This document shows, piece after piece, positions 9,348 to 18,181 of a stretch of 64,000 nt of DNA. Location: positions 62,001 through 126,000 of the forward strand of contig CAVPUY010000016.1 in the NCBI GenBank assembly GCA_963709075.1, in the 5' to 3' direction. A model generated the notes under the pieces. That model did not search any database and had not been told where the DNA came from. It was given only the letters and a program-made list of their open reading frames with translations. How positions within the stretch are numbered: the first letter of the stretch is position 1; the number at the start of each line of letters is the position of its first letter. Made by a program: the position numbers and the translations under genes. This stretch comes from Palsa-506 sp963709075 (GTDB lineage: Bacteria > Actinomycetota > Actinomycetes > Streptosporangiales > Streptosporangiaceae).

Positions 9348-10253
9348 CTAGTGCCGCAGGAAGCGGATGATCGCCGCCCGCAGCGCCCTGGCTATCCGGC
9401 GCTGAAACCGGGCCGAGGTGAGCAGGCGCGCATCGGTGGCGTTGCGCATGTTGCCGCATTCGATCAGCACCTTGGGCACGCGGGTCAGGTTGAGCCCGGC
9501 CAGGTCGTCACGATGGGTGATGCCATGCACCCCGTCGTAGGTGCTCTCCGGCATCGACGTGTGGCTGAGGAACGCCCGCCGCACGTCCCGGCCGAACCGC
9601 TCCGATGACCGGATCACCTTGTTGTTCGGGCCGTCGCGGACGGGCTCGAGGATCGCGAACCCGCGGCCGGACGCGGGGCCGCCGTCGCCGTGTATGTCGA
9701 TCGCGACGTTGGCATGCCCGCGGTTGATGATCCGGGCCCGCCGGTTGACGCATGGCCCGACGCCCCGGTTGTTCTTCCGCGTCATGACCACCCGCGCCCC
9801 GTCCCGGCGGAGGTCAGCGCGCAGGAACCGGGCGACCCGCCAGGTGAACCGCGGCTCGGTGTAACCGCTGTCAGTCTCCGTGCCGGTCGTATCGCAGGTT
9901 TCCCACTCCCGGCCGTTCCAGATCAGGTGGTTGATGTAGGACGGGTCGGTGTTGTTGCGCCCGTTGTGCCCGGGGTCGATGCCGATGATCTTCCCGGCGA
10001 GCGGCCCGGCGGGATTGCCGGCCGCGGCGGCGGCGGTCCCTTTCGCGCGGGGGCCCGCCGATGGCCGCGCGCCAGCGGAACGCCGTGTGCTAGCCGACGG
10101 CACTGCCCCGGCCGCCGCGGTCTGCGGCCGGGCAGCGGCCGGCCGCCCCGCGCTGATGCCGCACCCCGAAATGACCAGGCAGGCGGCGGCCGCCGCCAGC
10201 GCCACGGCCGGGCGAACGCGAGGCCGCCGCAAGCAGCGCAGGTAGTCAGTCAC
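9348..10253 (-). CDS. N-acetylmuramoyl-L-alanine amidase (Amidase_3), lipoprotein
   Basis: 301 aa. The signal peptide ends in lipobox VISGC, followed by an Ala/Pro/Ser linker (to about residue 78). The Amidase_3 zinc-peptidase domain follows: GKIIGIDPGHNGRNN (first zinc His), a conserved Glu in GYTEPRFTWRVARFL, ANVAIDIHGDGGP (second His) and the catalytic Glu in VPKVLIECGNMRN. These enzymes cut the amide between MurNAc and L-Ala in peptidoglycan. Lipoprotein anchoring outside the membrane is inferred. The gene is intact. Confidence 0.85.
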   Translation of the reverse strand: MTDYLRCLRRPRVRPAVALAAAAACLVISGCGISAGRPAAARPQTAAAGAVPSASTRRSAGARPSAGPRAKGTAAAAAGNPAGPLAGKIIGIDPGHNGRNNTDPSYINHLIWNGREWETCDTTGTETDSGYTEPRFTWRVARFLRADLRRDGARVVMTRKNNRGVGPCVNRRARIINRGHANVAIDIHGDGGPASGRGFAILEPVRDGPNNKVIRSSERFGRDVRRAFLSHTSMPESTYDGVHGITHRDDLAGLNLTRVPKVLIECGNMRNATDARLLTSARFQRRIARALRAAIIRFLRH

Positions 10254-10595
10254 GACAGCCTCCTCGGCAAGCCACCGGTAGCTCCTTCCCTGTCCGCGCG
10301 GAGGCAGGCATCCGGCAGCGCCTTAGCAGGCTATCGAGATCTGTGCGCCGCTGCGCGATGTCGGCGGGCAAGGCGCGAAGACCGCCTGGACATAGGCAAC
10401 AAAAGCAATTCTGGCCCCAGGGAAGTGTCTGCAGCGCATACGCCCCACAGCCAGATCAATATCAGGCCCGTCCGCCGCCCCATTGATTTACATGCAGTTA
10501 CTAATCCGGACATAGCATGACTGCCTACGGGCCGGTGGCGACAAAGGATGGAAGATCAGCGGCTGCTGCCGGCCGCGCGGCACAGAGGAGAAATC
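10254..10595. other. Intergenic stretch, 342 bp
   Basis: Divergent spacer between the amidase and DUF4407 genes. Apart from the GAGGAG ribosome-binding site just before 10596 I see no clear promoter, RNA or repeat. Confidence 0.4.
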
Positions 10596-11966
10596 ATGGG
10601 ACGCCTGCTGATCTGGATTTCCGGTGCATCGCCAGAAATCCTCAAGGGCTTCCCTGCGGACCGGGCAAAATATGTCGGGATCGGCGCCGCCATCTTGATC
10701 ACGTCCGGCATCGCGGCCGTATCGATGACGTTTGCGCTGGTCACCGCCCTCAAAATCGTGCTATGGGCAGCTATTCCGGTCGCCCTGGCCTGGGGCGTGG
10801 CGATCATGAGCCTGGACCGGTGGCTCGTCGTGTCGCTGCAGCGCCAGACAAACCGGTGGGGTTACCTGACTCTGGTGTTGCCCAGGGTGCTGCTCGGAAT
10901 TCTCTTCGGCGTCATCATCTCTACGCCGTTCGTGCTGCAGATCTTCGCGCCGGAGATATCGAAGCAGATCGCCCTGATTCAGCGCCAGCGCGCGGACGCG
11001 TACTACCGCCAGCTTAAGACTGACCCGCTCACCGCGAAGATAGCGAAGGACCGCCAGGCGGTGACGGCCCTGGCTAACACGATCATCTCGGGCGGCGGCC
11101 CCATCCCGGACCCGGGGAAGAATCCGGCAGTCCGGAACCTGGAGGCGCGCAGCGGCAAGGCGGCCAGGCAGGCAACCCGCGCCTTCCGGGAGTGGAAATG
11201 CGAGCTTGACGGCGTGCCTGCCGGAGCCTGCAGGCCGGGCGACGGGCCACTGGCGATGGCCAGCCATCGCCGCTACCTCAATGCGCTGGCGCAGCAGCGG
11301 ACAGACAACGCGCAGATCCGGCGGCTTGAGCAGCGGCTGCTGCGAAGCAGCGCGACGGCGCGAGGGAAGGCCGCCGCCGCGGCGGCCAAGAACCTGCCCG
11401 CGGCGAAACTGCAGCTACAGGCGGATCTCAGGGAGCAGAACAGCCTGACGCAATCCTTCACCGTGACCAACGGCAACCAAGCGGGCCTGCTGCTCAGGCT
11501 CCAGGCGCTCGACCAGGCCACCTCGCAGAACGGTGTGCTAAGCGGCGCACGCACGCTGCTCTGGCTGTTCTTCACGGTTATCGAGTGCCTTCCGGTAATG
11601 GTCAAGGTGCTGCTGCTCCTCGGGCCGGAGAATGCCTACGAGCAGGCGCTCGCACTCGACGAGGCGACGCGGCTGCAGGCCGCCAGCGCCGAAGCGCGGC
11701 AGCATCAGGTCAGCATGGTCCGGCAGGCGGACAGCGCCAGGGCGAAGGAGGACCAGCTGCTCAGGGCCAGGGAGGCCGCCATGCCCCGCGTGGTCAAGGC
11801 GACAGCCGACGCCGAGCAGGAGGTCGCCATGGAATCGATCCGCGCGTGGAAGCGCAAGCAGCTTGGTGACCTCGGTGACCGCGGCCGGTATCCCGTGCCC
11901 GGCCACCAGCCCGGCATCAACGGGGACAGGACGGCTCCGGAGGCTGACGGCCTACCGCAGGGATAG
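10596..11966 (+). CDS. DUF4407 membrane protein
   Basis: 456 aa from the ATG at 10596, which has GAGGAGAAATC directly upstream. Two membrane segments near residues 30-80 and a third near 100-125 match the DUF4407 N-terminus (GFPADRAKYVGIGAAILITS, SLDRWLVVSLQR, VLLGILFGVIISTPFVLQIF). A long charged helical region follows (residues about 135-310), with three Cys or Gly-Pro-rich breaks. A fourth membrane segment is WLFFTVIECLPVMVKVLLLL. A predicted coiled-coil tail ends the protein. Function of the family is unknown; it stands alone here. Confidence 0.8.
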   Translation: MGRLLIWISGASPEILKGFPADRAKYVGIGAAILITSGIAAVSMTFALVTALKIVLWAAIPVALAWGVAIMSLDRWLVVSLQRQTNRWGYLTLVLPRVLLGILFGVIISTPFVLQIFAPEISKQIALIQRQRADAYYRQLKTDPLTAKIAKDRQAVTALANTIISGGGPIPDPGKNPAVRNLEARSGKAARQATRAFREWKCELDGVPAGACRPGDGPLAMASHRRYLNALAQQRTDNAQIRRLEQRLLRSSATARGKAAAAAAKNLPAAKLQLQADLREQNSLTQSFTVTNGNQAGLLLRLQALDQATSQNGVLSGARTLLWLFFTVIECLPVMVKVLLLLGPENAYEQALALDEATRLQAASAEARQHQVSMVRQADSARAKEDQLLRAREAAMPRVVKATADAEQEVAMESIRAWKRKQLGDLGDRGRYPVPGHQPGINGDRTAPEADGLPQG

Positions 11967-14372
11967 CGCGGCCAGCGCCGCGTTGACGATGGACCCCGCG
12001 TCCAGGTCGTGCGCGCGGTACAGGTCGGCGACAGCGCCGGACTGGCCGAACGAGTCCACCCCGAGGCTGACGGCGGGCACCCCGAGTGCCGAGCCGAGCC
12101 AGCTGAGGGTGTGCGACGCCGCATCATGCGCCGTCACGATCGGCGCCCGGTCGGGAAACACCGTCCGCAGCGCCCCCGGGATGGACGGCGCCGTGGCGGT
12201 GCGTACGCCATGGCGCAGGGTCCGCTGCCAGGCACGGTAGAGCCGGTCGGCAGACGTAATGTCGACGACATGCGCGGCGATCCCCTCGTCGGCGAGCTCG
12301 GCGGCGGCGGCGAGCACCTCCGGCAGGACCGCGCCGCAGCCGGCCAGGTAGACAAGCGGCGCCCCGCCTCCGGCGGCTCTGCCACCCCCGGCAGCTCCCT
12401 CGGCGTCGTGCGCGTCCCCGGCATCGACGAGCCGGTACGCGCCTGCCAGCACCTGGCGGCGCAAGATGGCATCGCCGAGCCGGTCTCGCGCGCGGGCAAA
12501 CGGCTCCTGGTCGATGCTCCGCGTGGTCAGCCGGAAGTAGTAAGAGCCGTCGTCGACCACGGCCGCACCCGGCGGGGCGGCGTTCGCGACCGCGATCGAC
12601 TGCAGTGCGCCGCAGATCAGCCAGTCGAGCGCCGCCGCGTACGCAGGCTCGATGAACGTGACGTTCGGCAGCTCGAGGCCGACGGACGCGGTGATCGTCG
12701 ACTGGTGCGCGCCGCCTTCCGGGGCCAGCGAGACCCCGGACGGCGTGCCGGCCACCACGAACCGCGCGCCGGAGTACACGGAGTAGATGAACGCGTCAAG
12801 GCCGCGCAGCACGAACGGGTCGTACACGGTGCCGACCGGCAGCAGCGGCTGACCGGACAGGTCCCAGGCCAGCCCGAGCTGGCCGAGCAGCAGGAAAAGG
12901 TTCATCTCGCTGATGCCAAGCTCGATGTGCTGCCCGTCCGGGCCCTCGGCCCACTTCAGCAGCGAATCCTCGCTCCACGAGCGCCGCGCCGCCGGGCTGA
13001 ACACGCCCTTCCTGTTGATGAACCCGGCCAGGTTGGTCGACGTGGCGACATCCGGCGCCGTGGTCACGAGGTACGGCGCCACGGCATCATCCCGGGACAG
13101 GTCGACCAGGATCCGGCCGAACGCCTCCTGGGTGGAGATCGGCCTGCCCGACCGCGTCCCGGTGGCGTCGGGCACGGCGACGGCCGGCCTGCTGGTCCGC
13201 GGCGGGCCGGCCAGGTGCTCACGCCGGGCCGCTACCCACTGCCCGGCCCTGGTCATCGGGTCGAGCCGGTCCCACTCGGTGGCCGCGGTCAGGCTAAGCC
13301 GCTCCCGCATCTCGGCAACCTGGGCCGTGGTCAGCAGCGCGGAGTGGTTGCGCGGGTGGCCGGCCATCGGCAGCCCCCAGCCCTTGACGGTGTAAGCGAA
13401 GACCACGCTGGGCCTGCCGGATTCGGCATCGCACGCGGTGAACGCGTCAAGCAGCGCGGCGATATCATGCCCGGCGAGGTCGGTCACCAGGGCGGCTAGT
13501 TCCTCGTCGCTGGCAATGTCGGCGCAGAACTGCCGGACATCGTCCGGCGCACCCTCAAGAAATCGCGCTTTAACGGATCCTTCGGGCGCCGGTCCGAATA
13601 GCGACTGGTAATGCTCGTTGGGCATCTGATCTATCCATGCCCGCAGCGATGCGCCGCCCGGCCGGGCGAACGCGGCCTGCAGCCGCCGGCCGTACTTGGC
13701 CTCCTCGACGTGCCAGCCCGCCGCCCGGAACTGCTGCTCCCACTGGGCAATCCGCATCCCGGGCACCACCCGGTCCAGCGACTGCCGGTTCACGTCGATG
13801 ATCCACATCACGTTGCCGAGCCCGTGGGTCGCCGGGTCGGCGACGGCCTCCCAGATGTTGCCCTCGTCCAGTTCGGCGTCGCCGATCAGCGCGACGAACC
13901 TGCTGGCCGGCCTGGTCCCGAAGTGCGCGTCGACGTACCGGCGGGTGGCCGCGGCGAACAGCGGCGCGGCGGCACCAAGCCCGACCGAGCCGGTGGAGAA
14001 GTCGACGGCGTCCGGGTCCTTGGTGCGGCTCGGATAGGACTGCAGCCCGCCGAACGCCCGCAGCGTCGGCAGGTAGCCGCGGTCAAGGTTGCCGAGCAGG
14101 TACTGGATGGCGTGGAAGACGGGGGAGGCGTGCGGCTTGACGCTGACTTTGTCCGGGGCGTCCAGGTGCGCGAAGTACAGTGCGGTCATCACGGTGACCA
14201 GGCTGGCGCTCGAGGCCTGGTGCCCGCCGACCTTGACGCCGTCGCCGGTGTCCCGGTCGTGATTCGCGGCGTCCACGATGCGGGTGGCCAGCCACAGCAC
14301 GCGCCGCTGGATCTCCTCAAGGACGGCCAGGTCAGTGCCGGCCGGGCTGCGCCCGGCCTCGATGACTGTCAT
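11952..14372 (-). CDS. Pyruvate dehydrogenase E1-like / transketolase-like TPP enzyme
   Basis: 806 aa. The N-terminal TPP domain has the AceE-type order: GVKVGGHQASSASLVTVMTA, DFSTGSVGLGAAAP, and the TPP-Mg motif GDAELDEGNIWEAVADPA with IIDVNRQSLD. The central pyrimidine-binding domain includes IELGISEMNLFLLLGQLGL, with the catalytic Glu. The C-terminal transketolase domain starts near residue 655. This is the homodimeric E1 architecture, which decarboxylates a 2-oxoacid and feeds a lipoyl E2. No E2 or E3 gene is adjacent, so the substrate (pyruvate or another 2-oxoacid) is open. A 13-residue Gly/Ala-rich loop (about 665-680) is unusual. The 3' end overlaps the DUF4407 gene by 15 bp tail-to-tail. 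Confidence 0.8.
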   Translation of the reverse strand: MTVIEAGRSPAGTDLAVLEEIQRRVLWLATRIVDAANHDRDTGDGVKVGGHQASSASLVTVMTALYFAHLDAPDKVSVKPHASPVFHAIQYLLGNLDRGYLPTLRAFGGLQSYPSRTKDPDAVDFSTGSVGLGAAAPLFAAATRRYVDAHFGTRPASRFVALIGDAELDEGNIWEAVADPATHGLGNVMWIIDVNRQSLDRVVPGMRIAQWEQQFRAAGWHVEEAKYGRRLQAAFARPGGASLRAWIDQMPNEHYQSLFGPAPEGSVKARFLEGAPDDVRQFCADIASDEELAALVTDLAGHDIAALLDAFTACDAESGRPSVVFAYTVKGWGLPMAGHPRNHSALLTTAQVAEMRERLSLTAATEWDRLDPMTRAGQWVAARREHLAGPPRTSRPAVAVPDATGTRSGRPISTQEAFGRILVDLSRDDAVAPYLVTTAPDVATSTNLAGFINRKGVFSPAARRSWSEDSLLKWAEGPDGQHIELGISEMNLFLLLGQLGLAWDLSGQPLLPVGTVYDPFVLRGLDAFIYSVYSGARFVVAGTPSGVSLAPEGGAHQSTITASVGLELPNVTFIEPAYAAALDWLICGALQSIAVANAAPPGAAVVDDGSYYFRLTTRSIDQEPFARARDRLGDAILRRQVLAGAYRLVDAGDAHDAEGAAGGGRAAGGGAPLVYLAGCGAVLPEVLAAAAELADEGIAAHVVDITSADRLYRAWQRTLRHGVRTATAPSIPGALRTVFPDRAPIVTAHDAASHTLSWLGSALGVPAVSLGVDSFGQSGAVADLYRAHDLDAGSIVNAALAALSLR

Positions 14373-14557
14373 GCCGCCTCCTTGCGCGGAGGCCGTAGCA
14401 TCGTCGCGGCGCTGGTGCCGGATGAGTAACTTGCCTCCTGGCGGTCATTGCAGTTCCGGCAGCCCGGCCTTGTCAACTGCCGTCCGGCGAGCAAGGCGGG
14501 CGGCACGACTGAGACGTGATTGCCCCGGAGCCCGGCACTGACCGAGGAGTGCGCTGG

Positions 14558-15031
14558 TCAAGCCGCCGCGACGCGGGCGAGCGCAGCGGCGAGCAGATCC
14601 TGCTCCTCCGGCGTGAGCGGGGCAAGCAGGGAATCGCGGATCGTCCGCGCGTGCACCGGCACGGCCCGGCGGAGAGTCTCCTGCCCGGCCGGCGTGATGA
14701 AGATCAGTACGCCTCGCCGGTCATCGGCCGGGCAGGCCCGGGTTAGGTAACCGCGGTGCTCTAGCCGCGTGACGGCGCGGCTCAATGCGGGCTGGGTCAG
14801 CCGGATCGCCGAGTTCAGCCCGCCGAGCCGCATGCCGGGCGGTGCTGCCTGGTCTAGCCGGAGCAGGATCTCGAAGTCGGTGATGCCCAGGCCGCAGGCC
14901 TCGCCCAGGGCGGTGCTCAGCTGCCCGGTAACCCGGGCGTGCGCCGCGGTCAGCGCCGCCCACGCCCGCGCGCAGGAGTACTCGTCGCCGGGTGCCGCCG
15001 CCCCGGCCCGGGCGCGGCCGTGCCCGGTCAC
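14558..15031 (-). CDS. MarR-family transcriptional regulator
   Basis: 157 aa. The GTG at 15031 overlaps the TGA of the hemerythrin gene (GTGA), so the two are translationally coupled. The winged helix-turn-helix lies at about residues 45-115: GLGITDFEILLRLDQAAPPG, RLTQPALSRAVTRLEHRGYL and the wing PADDRRGVLIFITPAGQETL. A C-terminal dimerization helix follows. It probably represses its own operon, and a palindrome lies upstream at 15593-15614. The ligand is unknown; pairing with a hemerythrin suggests an oxidant or oxygen signal (inference). Confidence 0.8.
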   Translation of the reverse strand: MTGHGRARAGAAAPGDEYSCARAWAALTAAHARVTGQLSTALGEACGLGITDFEILLRLDQAAPPGMRLGGLNSAIRLTQPALSRAVTRLEHRGYLTRACPADDRRGVLIFITPAGQETLRRAVPVHARTIRDSLLAPLTPEEQDLLAAALARVAAA

Positions 15032-15561
15032 CAGCCCGGCCAGCCGGAGAGGGTCCGCAGCGTGTCCGAGATGTTGTCTTCCTCGTACTGCAGGTGCGCG
15101 AGCAGGTCCGCGCTCAGGCTCTTCAGCGCCAGGACGAGCCGCTCCCGGACGGCGGGGTCCTCGCGGCTGCCGAGTTCCCTCGCCGCCGCCTCGACCTCGT
15201 CGAGCAGGCCGGATACGGCGAGGTGATCGGCTTCCAGCTTGTCCACCACGGGATTGAGCGCCGGGTTCACCCGGCGCAGCCCAGGAAACAAGATCAGCGA
15301 CTCGGCGTGATGGTGTGAGTGCACGAACCGGCAGTACTGCAAGCAGTTGATCTTCAGCTGCCACAGCGGGCCGCCTGCGGCCAGCGACCTGATCCTGGCC
15401 TGGATCTCATCGGCCGGCAGCCCCTCGGCGGCGTCCGCCGCCATCTGCCGGACGGTCTGCAGGTCCCGGCGGATCATGTCGTGCACCCACTTCAGCTCGG
15501 CGACCAGCGCCTCGCCGCGCGGGTTCCGCGGGCCGGGCGGCTCGGCCCCGGCTGCCGTCAC
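15028..15561 (-). CDS. Hemerythrin HHE-domain protein
   Basis: 177 aa with the four-helix hemerythrin pattern: ELKWVHDMIRRDL (His 1), CRFVHSHHHAESLILFPGL (HxxxE-type ligands), PVVDKLEADHLAVSGLLDEV and LLAHLQYEEDNISDTL. The His and Glu/Asp ligands of a di-iron site are all visible. Such proteins bind oxygen, NO or sense redox state in the cytoplasm. It heads an operon with the MarR gene. Confidence 0.8.
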   Translation of the reverse strand: MTAAGAEPPGPRNPRGEALVAELKWVHDMIRRDLQTVRQMAADAAEGLPADEIQARIRSLAAGGPLWQLKINCLQYCRFVHSHHHAESLILFPGLRRVNPALNPVVDKLEADHLAVSGLLDEVEAAARELGSREDPAVRERLVLALKSLSADLLAHLQYEEDNISDTLRTLSGWPGW

Positions 15562-15592
15562 CGGAAGCCGCCGGTCACAGGTATGCCGTCGT

Positions 15593-15614
15593 TAGATACA
15601 TGCGCATGCATTTA
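15593..15614. promoter_or_regulatory. Palindrome upstream of hemerythrin-marR operon
   Basis: The core is a perfect 10-bp palindrome CATGCGCATG (15599-15608), extended to 22 bp with two mismatched pairs, 32 bp upstream of the hemerythrin start. Size and symmetry fit a MarR operator; binding is inferred. Confidence 0.45.
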
Positions 15615-15750
15615 CCTTAGCGCATGGCCATGCCCGGCGGGCGTGGCCGCCAGTGCCGATTACTTCTGGGCCGATGGCACGTCTTATCCATGCCGTGCAC
15701 CGCACCTATCCCCGCCGGAGCACGGCAACGCTGAGGGAGGACTGCCGAAG

Positions 15751-16440
15751 ATGGCCACCTACGTGCTGATTCATGGTGCCGGAACCGACTCGTGGTACTG
15801 GCACCTGGTCATACCTGAACTGCGGGCGCGGGGCCACGATGTGGTGGCGCCTGATCTGCCGGCTGGTGATGACCGGGCCAGCCTGGCCGACTACGCGGAT
15901 GTCGTGGTCAATGCGATTGGCGGCCGCACCGACCTGGTCGTGGTGGGCCAGTCGATGGGAGGCTTTACCGCGCCGCTGGTGTGCGAGCGGGTGCCGGCCA
16001 GCCTGCTGATCATGGTGGCGGCGATGATTCCGCTGCCGGGTGAGTCCCCTGGTGACTGGTGGGCCGACACCGGCTGGGAACAGGCCAGGATCCTGCAGGC
16101 CGAGCGCGAGGGCGGGGTCAACGGCACGGGCTTCGACCCGATGACGGAGTTCTTCCACGACGTGCCGCCGGAAGTGACGGCGCAGGCATTTGCCCGGGGT
16201 GAGCGAGCCCAGTCCGGCACCCCCTTCACGCAGCCATGGCCGCTCGGGAAATGGCCGGACGTGCCGACGAGGTTCCTGCTGTGCCGAGACGACCGCTTCT
16301 TCCCGGCCGAGTTCATGCGCCGTGTCGCCCGCGACCGGCTGGGCATCGTCCCTGACGAGATCGACGGCGGTCACCTTCCCGCGCTGAGCCGGCCGGCCGA
16401 ACTGGCCGGCCGCCTGGCGGACTACCAAGCGGGCATTTGA
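15751..16440 (+). CDS. Alpha/beta hydrolase
   Basis: 229 aa from the ATG at 15751, with GAGGGAGGA upstream. The catalytic triad is visible: YVLIHGAGTDSWYWH (oxyanion loop), VVVGQSMGGFTAPLV (nucleophile Ser), LLCRDDRFFPAEF (Asp) and DEIDGGHLPALSRPAEL (His). The closest match by pattern is the salicylate esterase/EstC-like group of small hydrolases that lack a lid domain. Substrate unknown. It is divergent from the hemerythrin-marR operon and may share its control. Confidence 0.8.
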   Translation: MATYVLIHGAGTDSWYWHLVIPELRARGHDVVAPDLPAGDDRASLADYADVVVNAIGGRTDLVVVGQSMGGFTAPLVCERVPASLLIMVAAMIPLPGESPGDWWADTGWEQARILQAEREGGVNGTGFDPMTEFFHDVPPEVTAQAFARGERAQSGTPFTQPWPLGKWPDVPTRFLLCRDDRFFPAEFMRRVARDRLGIVPDEIDGGHLPALSRPAELAGRLADYQAGI

Positions 16441-16545
16441 CACGCCCGCCGTTCACGTTCCTTGATCGCCGAAGACCTGCCTGCCTGACCGCGCGAATCT
16501 GCCGTGCTCAGGAACCGCCTGCCCGCGCGCCGCTGGTACGAATGA

Positions 16546-17187
16546 TCAGGATCCGGGCGGTGCGGCCATCCAGGTGACGGTGATGGTGTAGGACGTGGAT
16601 GTGCTGCTGAAGCTTGCCGGGCCGATGAGATAGATGCCCTCGTGGCCGGCCTGTCCTCTCCTGGCCACGCAGCTAGCGCCCGCGGCGAAGTCGTGATCAC
16701 AGCCGGCGCTGCCGGTCAGGACGGCGCGTGGCATGCCTTTCGCTGTCGTCCATGCCTCGAACTGATTCTCCCCTGGCTTAGTGCCCGAAGTGCAGCCAGG
16801 ATCCGACGGGCCGCCGCACAGCTGCCATTTCGGGCCGCTGCCGGATGGGCTCGCGTTCGAGGCGCTGACCTTGATTGTTGATAGCGGTCCGGTATTTTTG
16901 ATCGTGATGGGCAGTGGGCCGCTGGCGCTTGTCCGACCAACCGAGCAGGTGCCGTTCGGGTAACCGATCTGCGTCGAAGTGGAAGGGTTATCGCCTGCCC
17001 CGCCGTTGCAGTGCTTGAACGTCACCGCGCCGGGCGTCACGGTGATCGAGCGCATACTCGCGATGACGTTGACGGTCGCATTCGTGCTTGCGCTCGGGTT
17101 CGGGTTCGGCTTGGCGCTGTTGACAGCCCCGATTCCGACGACCACGAGGACGGCCACGATCAATATGACCCATATCCTACCCGCCAC
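16546..17187 (-). CDS. Membrane-anchored extracellular protein of unknown function
   Basis: 213 aa from a GTG at 17187 with GAGGGGAG upstream; an ATG at 17208 is the alternative. An N-terminal membrane anchor (IWVILIVAVLVVVGIGAV) precedes an Asn/Pro/Ser linker and a beta-rich domain with repeated SITVTPGAVTFKHCNGG and PLPITIKNTGPLSTIKVSA strands. These recall immunoglobulin-like choice-of-anchor domains. There are eight cysteines in the outer part. It overlaps the preceding gene by 11 bp, so the two form an operon and the products probably work together outside the membrane. I do not recognise a named family. Confidence 0.5.
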   Translation of the reverse strand: MAGRIWVILIVAVLVVVGIGAVNSAKPNPNPSASTNATVNVIASMRSITVTPGAVTFKHCNGGAGDNPSTSTQIGYPNGTCSVGRTSASGPLPITIKNTGPLSTIKVSASNASPSGSGPKWQLCGGPSDPGCTSGTKPGENQFEAWTTAKGMPRAVLTGSAGCDHDFAAGASCVARRGQAGHEGIYLIGPASFSSTSTSYTITVTWMAAPPGS

Positions 17188-17989
17188 GGTACTCCCCTCG
17201 ACGATCAATGAAGCTGCTGCTAACGGGCCTTCGCTCGATCCTCAGCTGCAGGCCGGACGCACGGAGCGCCAGCATGGCCGCGGCAAGTAGCAGCAGCCCG
17301 CCCAGCGTCCACAGGGTCCATGGCGGAAACCTGAGCCAGGATCCAGCGCTCGGATCCCGGCCGACGCTGAATTCGAGCTTGGTCGCGGCCGCCGCGCCCA
17401 GATGGGTCCTGCCGACCGCGATCACCGCGGAGCCGACCACGACGACGTCGCTCAGGTACTTTCCTGGCCTTGCGCCCGCAGGCACGACAAGCTTGACCGG
17501 GATCCGGGCCGACTCACGGGCAGGCAGCCGCATCCCGCTGCCGGTGAACTGTATCCAGGATGCGGGGACGGCGCGCCCCGGCCCACCGGAGAGGCGCTGC
17601 ACGCGCATGATGATCAGCTCGTCCTGAGTGCCGGTGTTGGCCACATTCACGGGCGGCAGCGCATAGCTGTGGCCCGGCTGCGCAACGGCACGCAGCCGAA
17701 CCGGGGTGCTCTGCACGCCCACCCCTACGCTCGCCTGTGCCAGCCCAGGGAAGGCGAAGATCAGGCCGGCCGCGGCAGGCACGGCCAATGCCGCGCGCAG
17801 CCGCCGGCTGACCGCCCGGCGTCGCGTTCCCGCCGGGTAATCCCGCTGTTTTGCGGGCGAAGGCGCGGTCGTGGCGATGCCGCCCGCGTCGTCACCGCTA
17901 CAGGACATGTCAGGTGCCTTTCGCGCCTCGGGCGGCTCGCCCAGCGGTATGTGCATCTGTAACTGATCGTCACGATAGATGAAGGTCAA
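17177..17989 (-). CDS. DUF916/WxL-like secreted protein with C-terminal membrane anchor
   Basis: 270 aa. A long N-terminal extension (about 50 aa, start uncertain) is followed by a hydrophobic signal (AALAVPAAAGLIFAFPGLAQ, cut after QAS). The domain QSTPVRLRAVAQPGHSYALP, VNVANTGTQDELIIMRVQRL and ARIPVKLVVPAGARPGKYL is the pattern of DUF916-like proteins and of bacterial Ig-like COG1470 proteins. One C-terminal membrane helix (LWTLGGLLLLAAAMLALRA) and a basic tail end it. In Firmicutes such proteins pair with WxL surface proteins. Here the partner is the overlapping downstream gene. The function is unknown. Confidence 0.55.
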   Translation of the reverse strand: MTFIYRDDQLQMHIPLGEPPEARKAPDMSCSGDDAGGIATTAPSPAKQRDYPAGTRRRAVSRRLRAALAVPAAAGLIFAFPGLAQASVGVGVQSTPVRLRAVAQPGHSYALPPVNVANTGTQDELIIMRVQRLSGGPGRAVPASWIQFTGSGMRLPARESARIPVKLVVPAGARPGKYLSDVVVVGSAVIAVGRTHLGAAAATKLEFSVGRDPSAGSWLRFPPWTLWTLGGLLLLAAAMLALRASGLQLRIERRPVSSSFIDRRGEYRGG

Positions 17990-18053
17990 CTGAAGAGCCA
18001 GCGAGAGCTAACCGCAGGCAGGGCTGCCAGCACCAGGAATTTAATCGCGGAAT

Positions 18054-18111
18054 GCCTGGTGAATGGGGATTAGGTGCCGCCCTGGCGACACCAGAGCCCC
18101 ATTCACCAGGC
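18054..18111. terminator. Long nested hairpin between two minus-strand genes
   Basis: Perfect 15-bp arms GCCTGGTGAATGGGG (18054-18068) and their complement (18097-18111), with an inner 9-bp stem having one mismatch in the 28-nt loop. It lies 70 bp past the VOC gene stop. There is no T-run, so it may be a terminator or an mRNA 3' stabiliser. Confidence 0.5.
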
Positions 18112-18181
18112 GGAACGCGTCCCAGCGGACACATGTGCCACCTGCGGCAAGAGGGCAACGTGCGCCACGCCAGGCGGGCCG

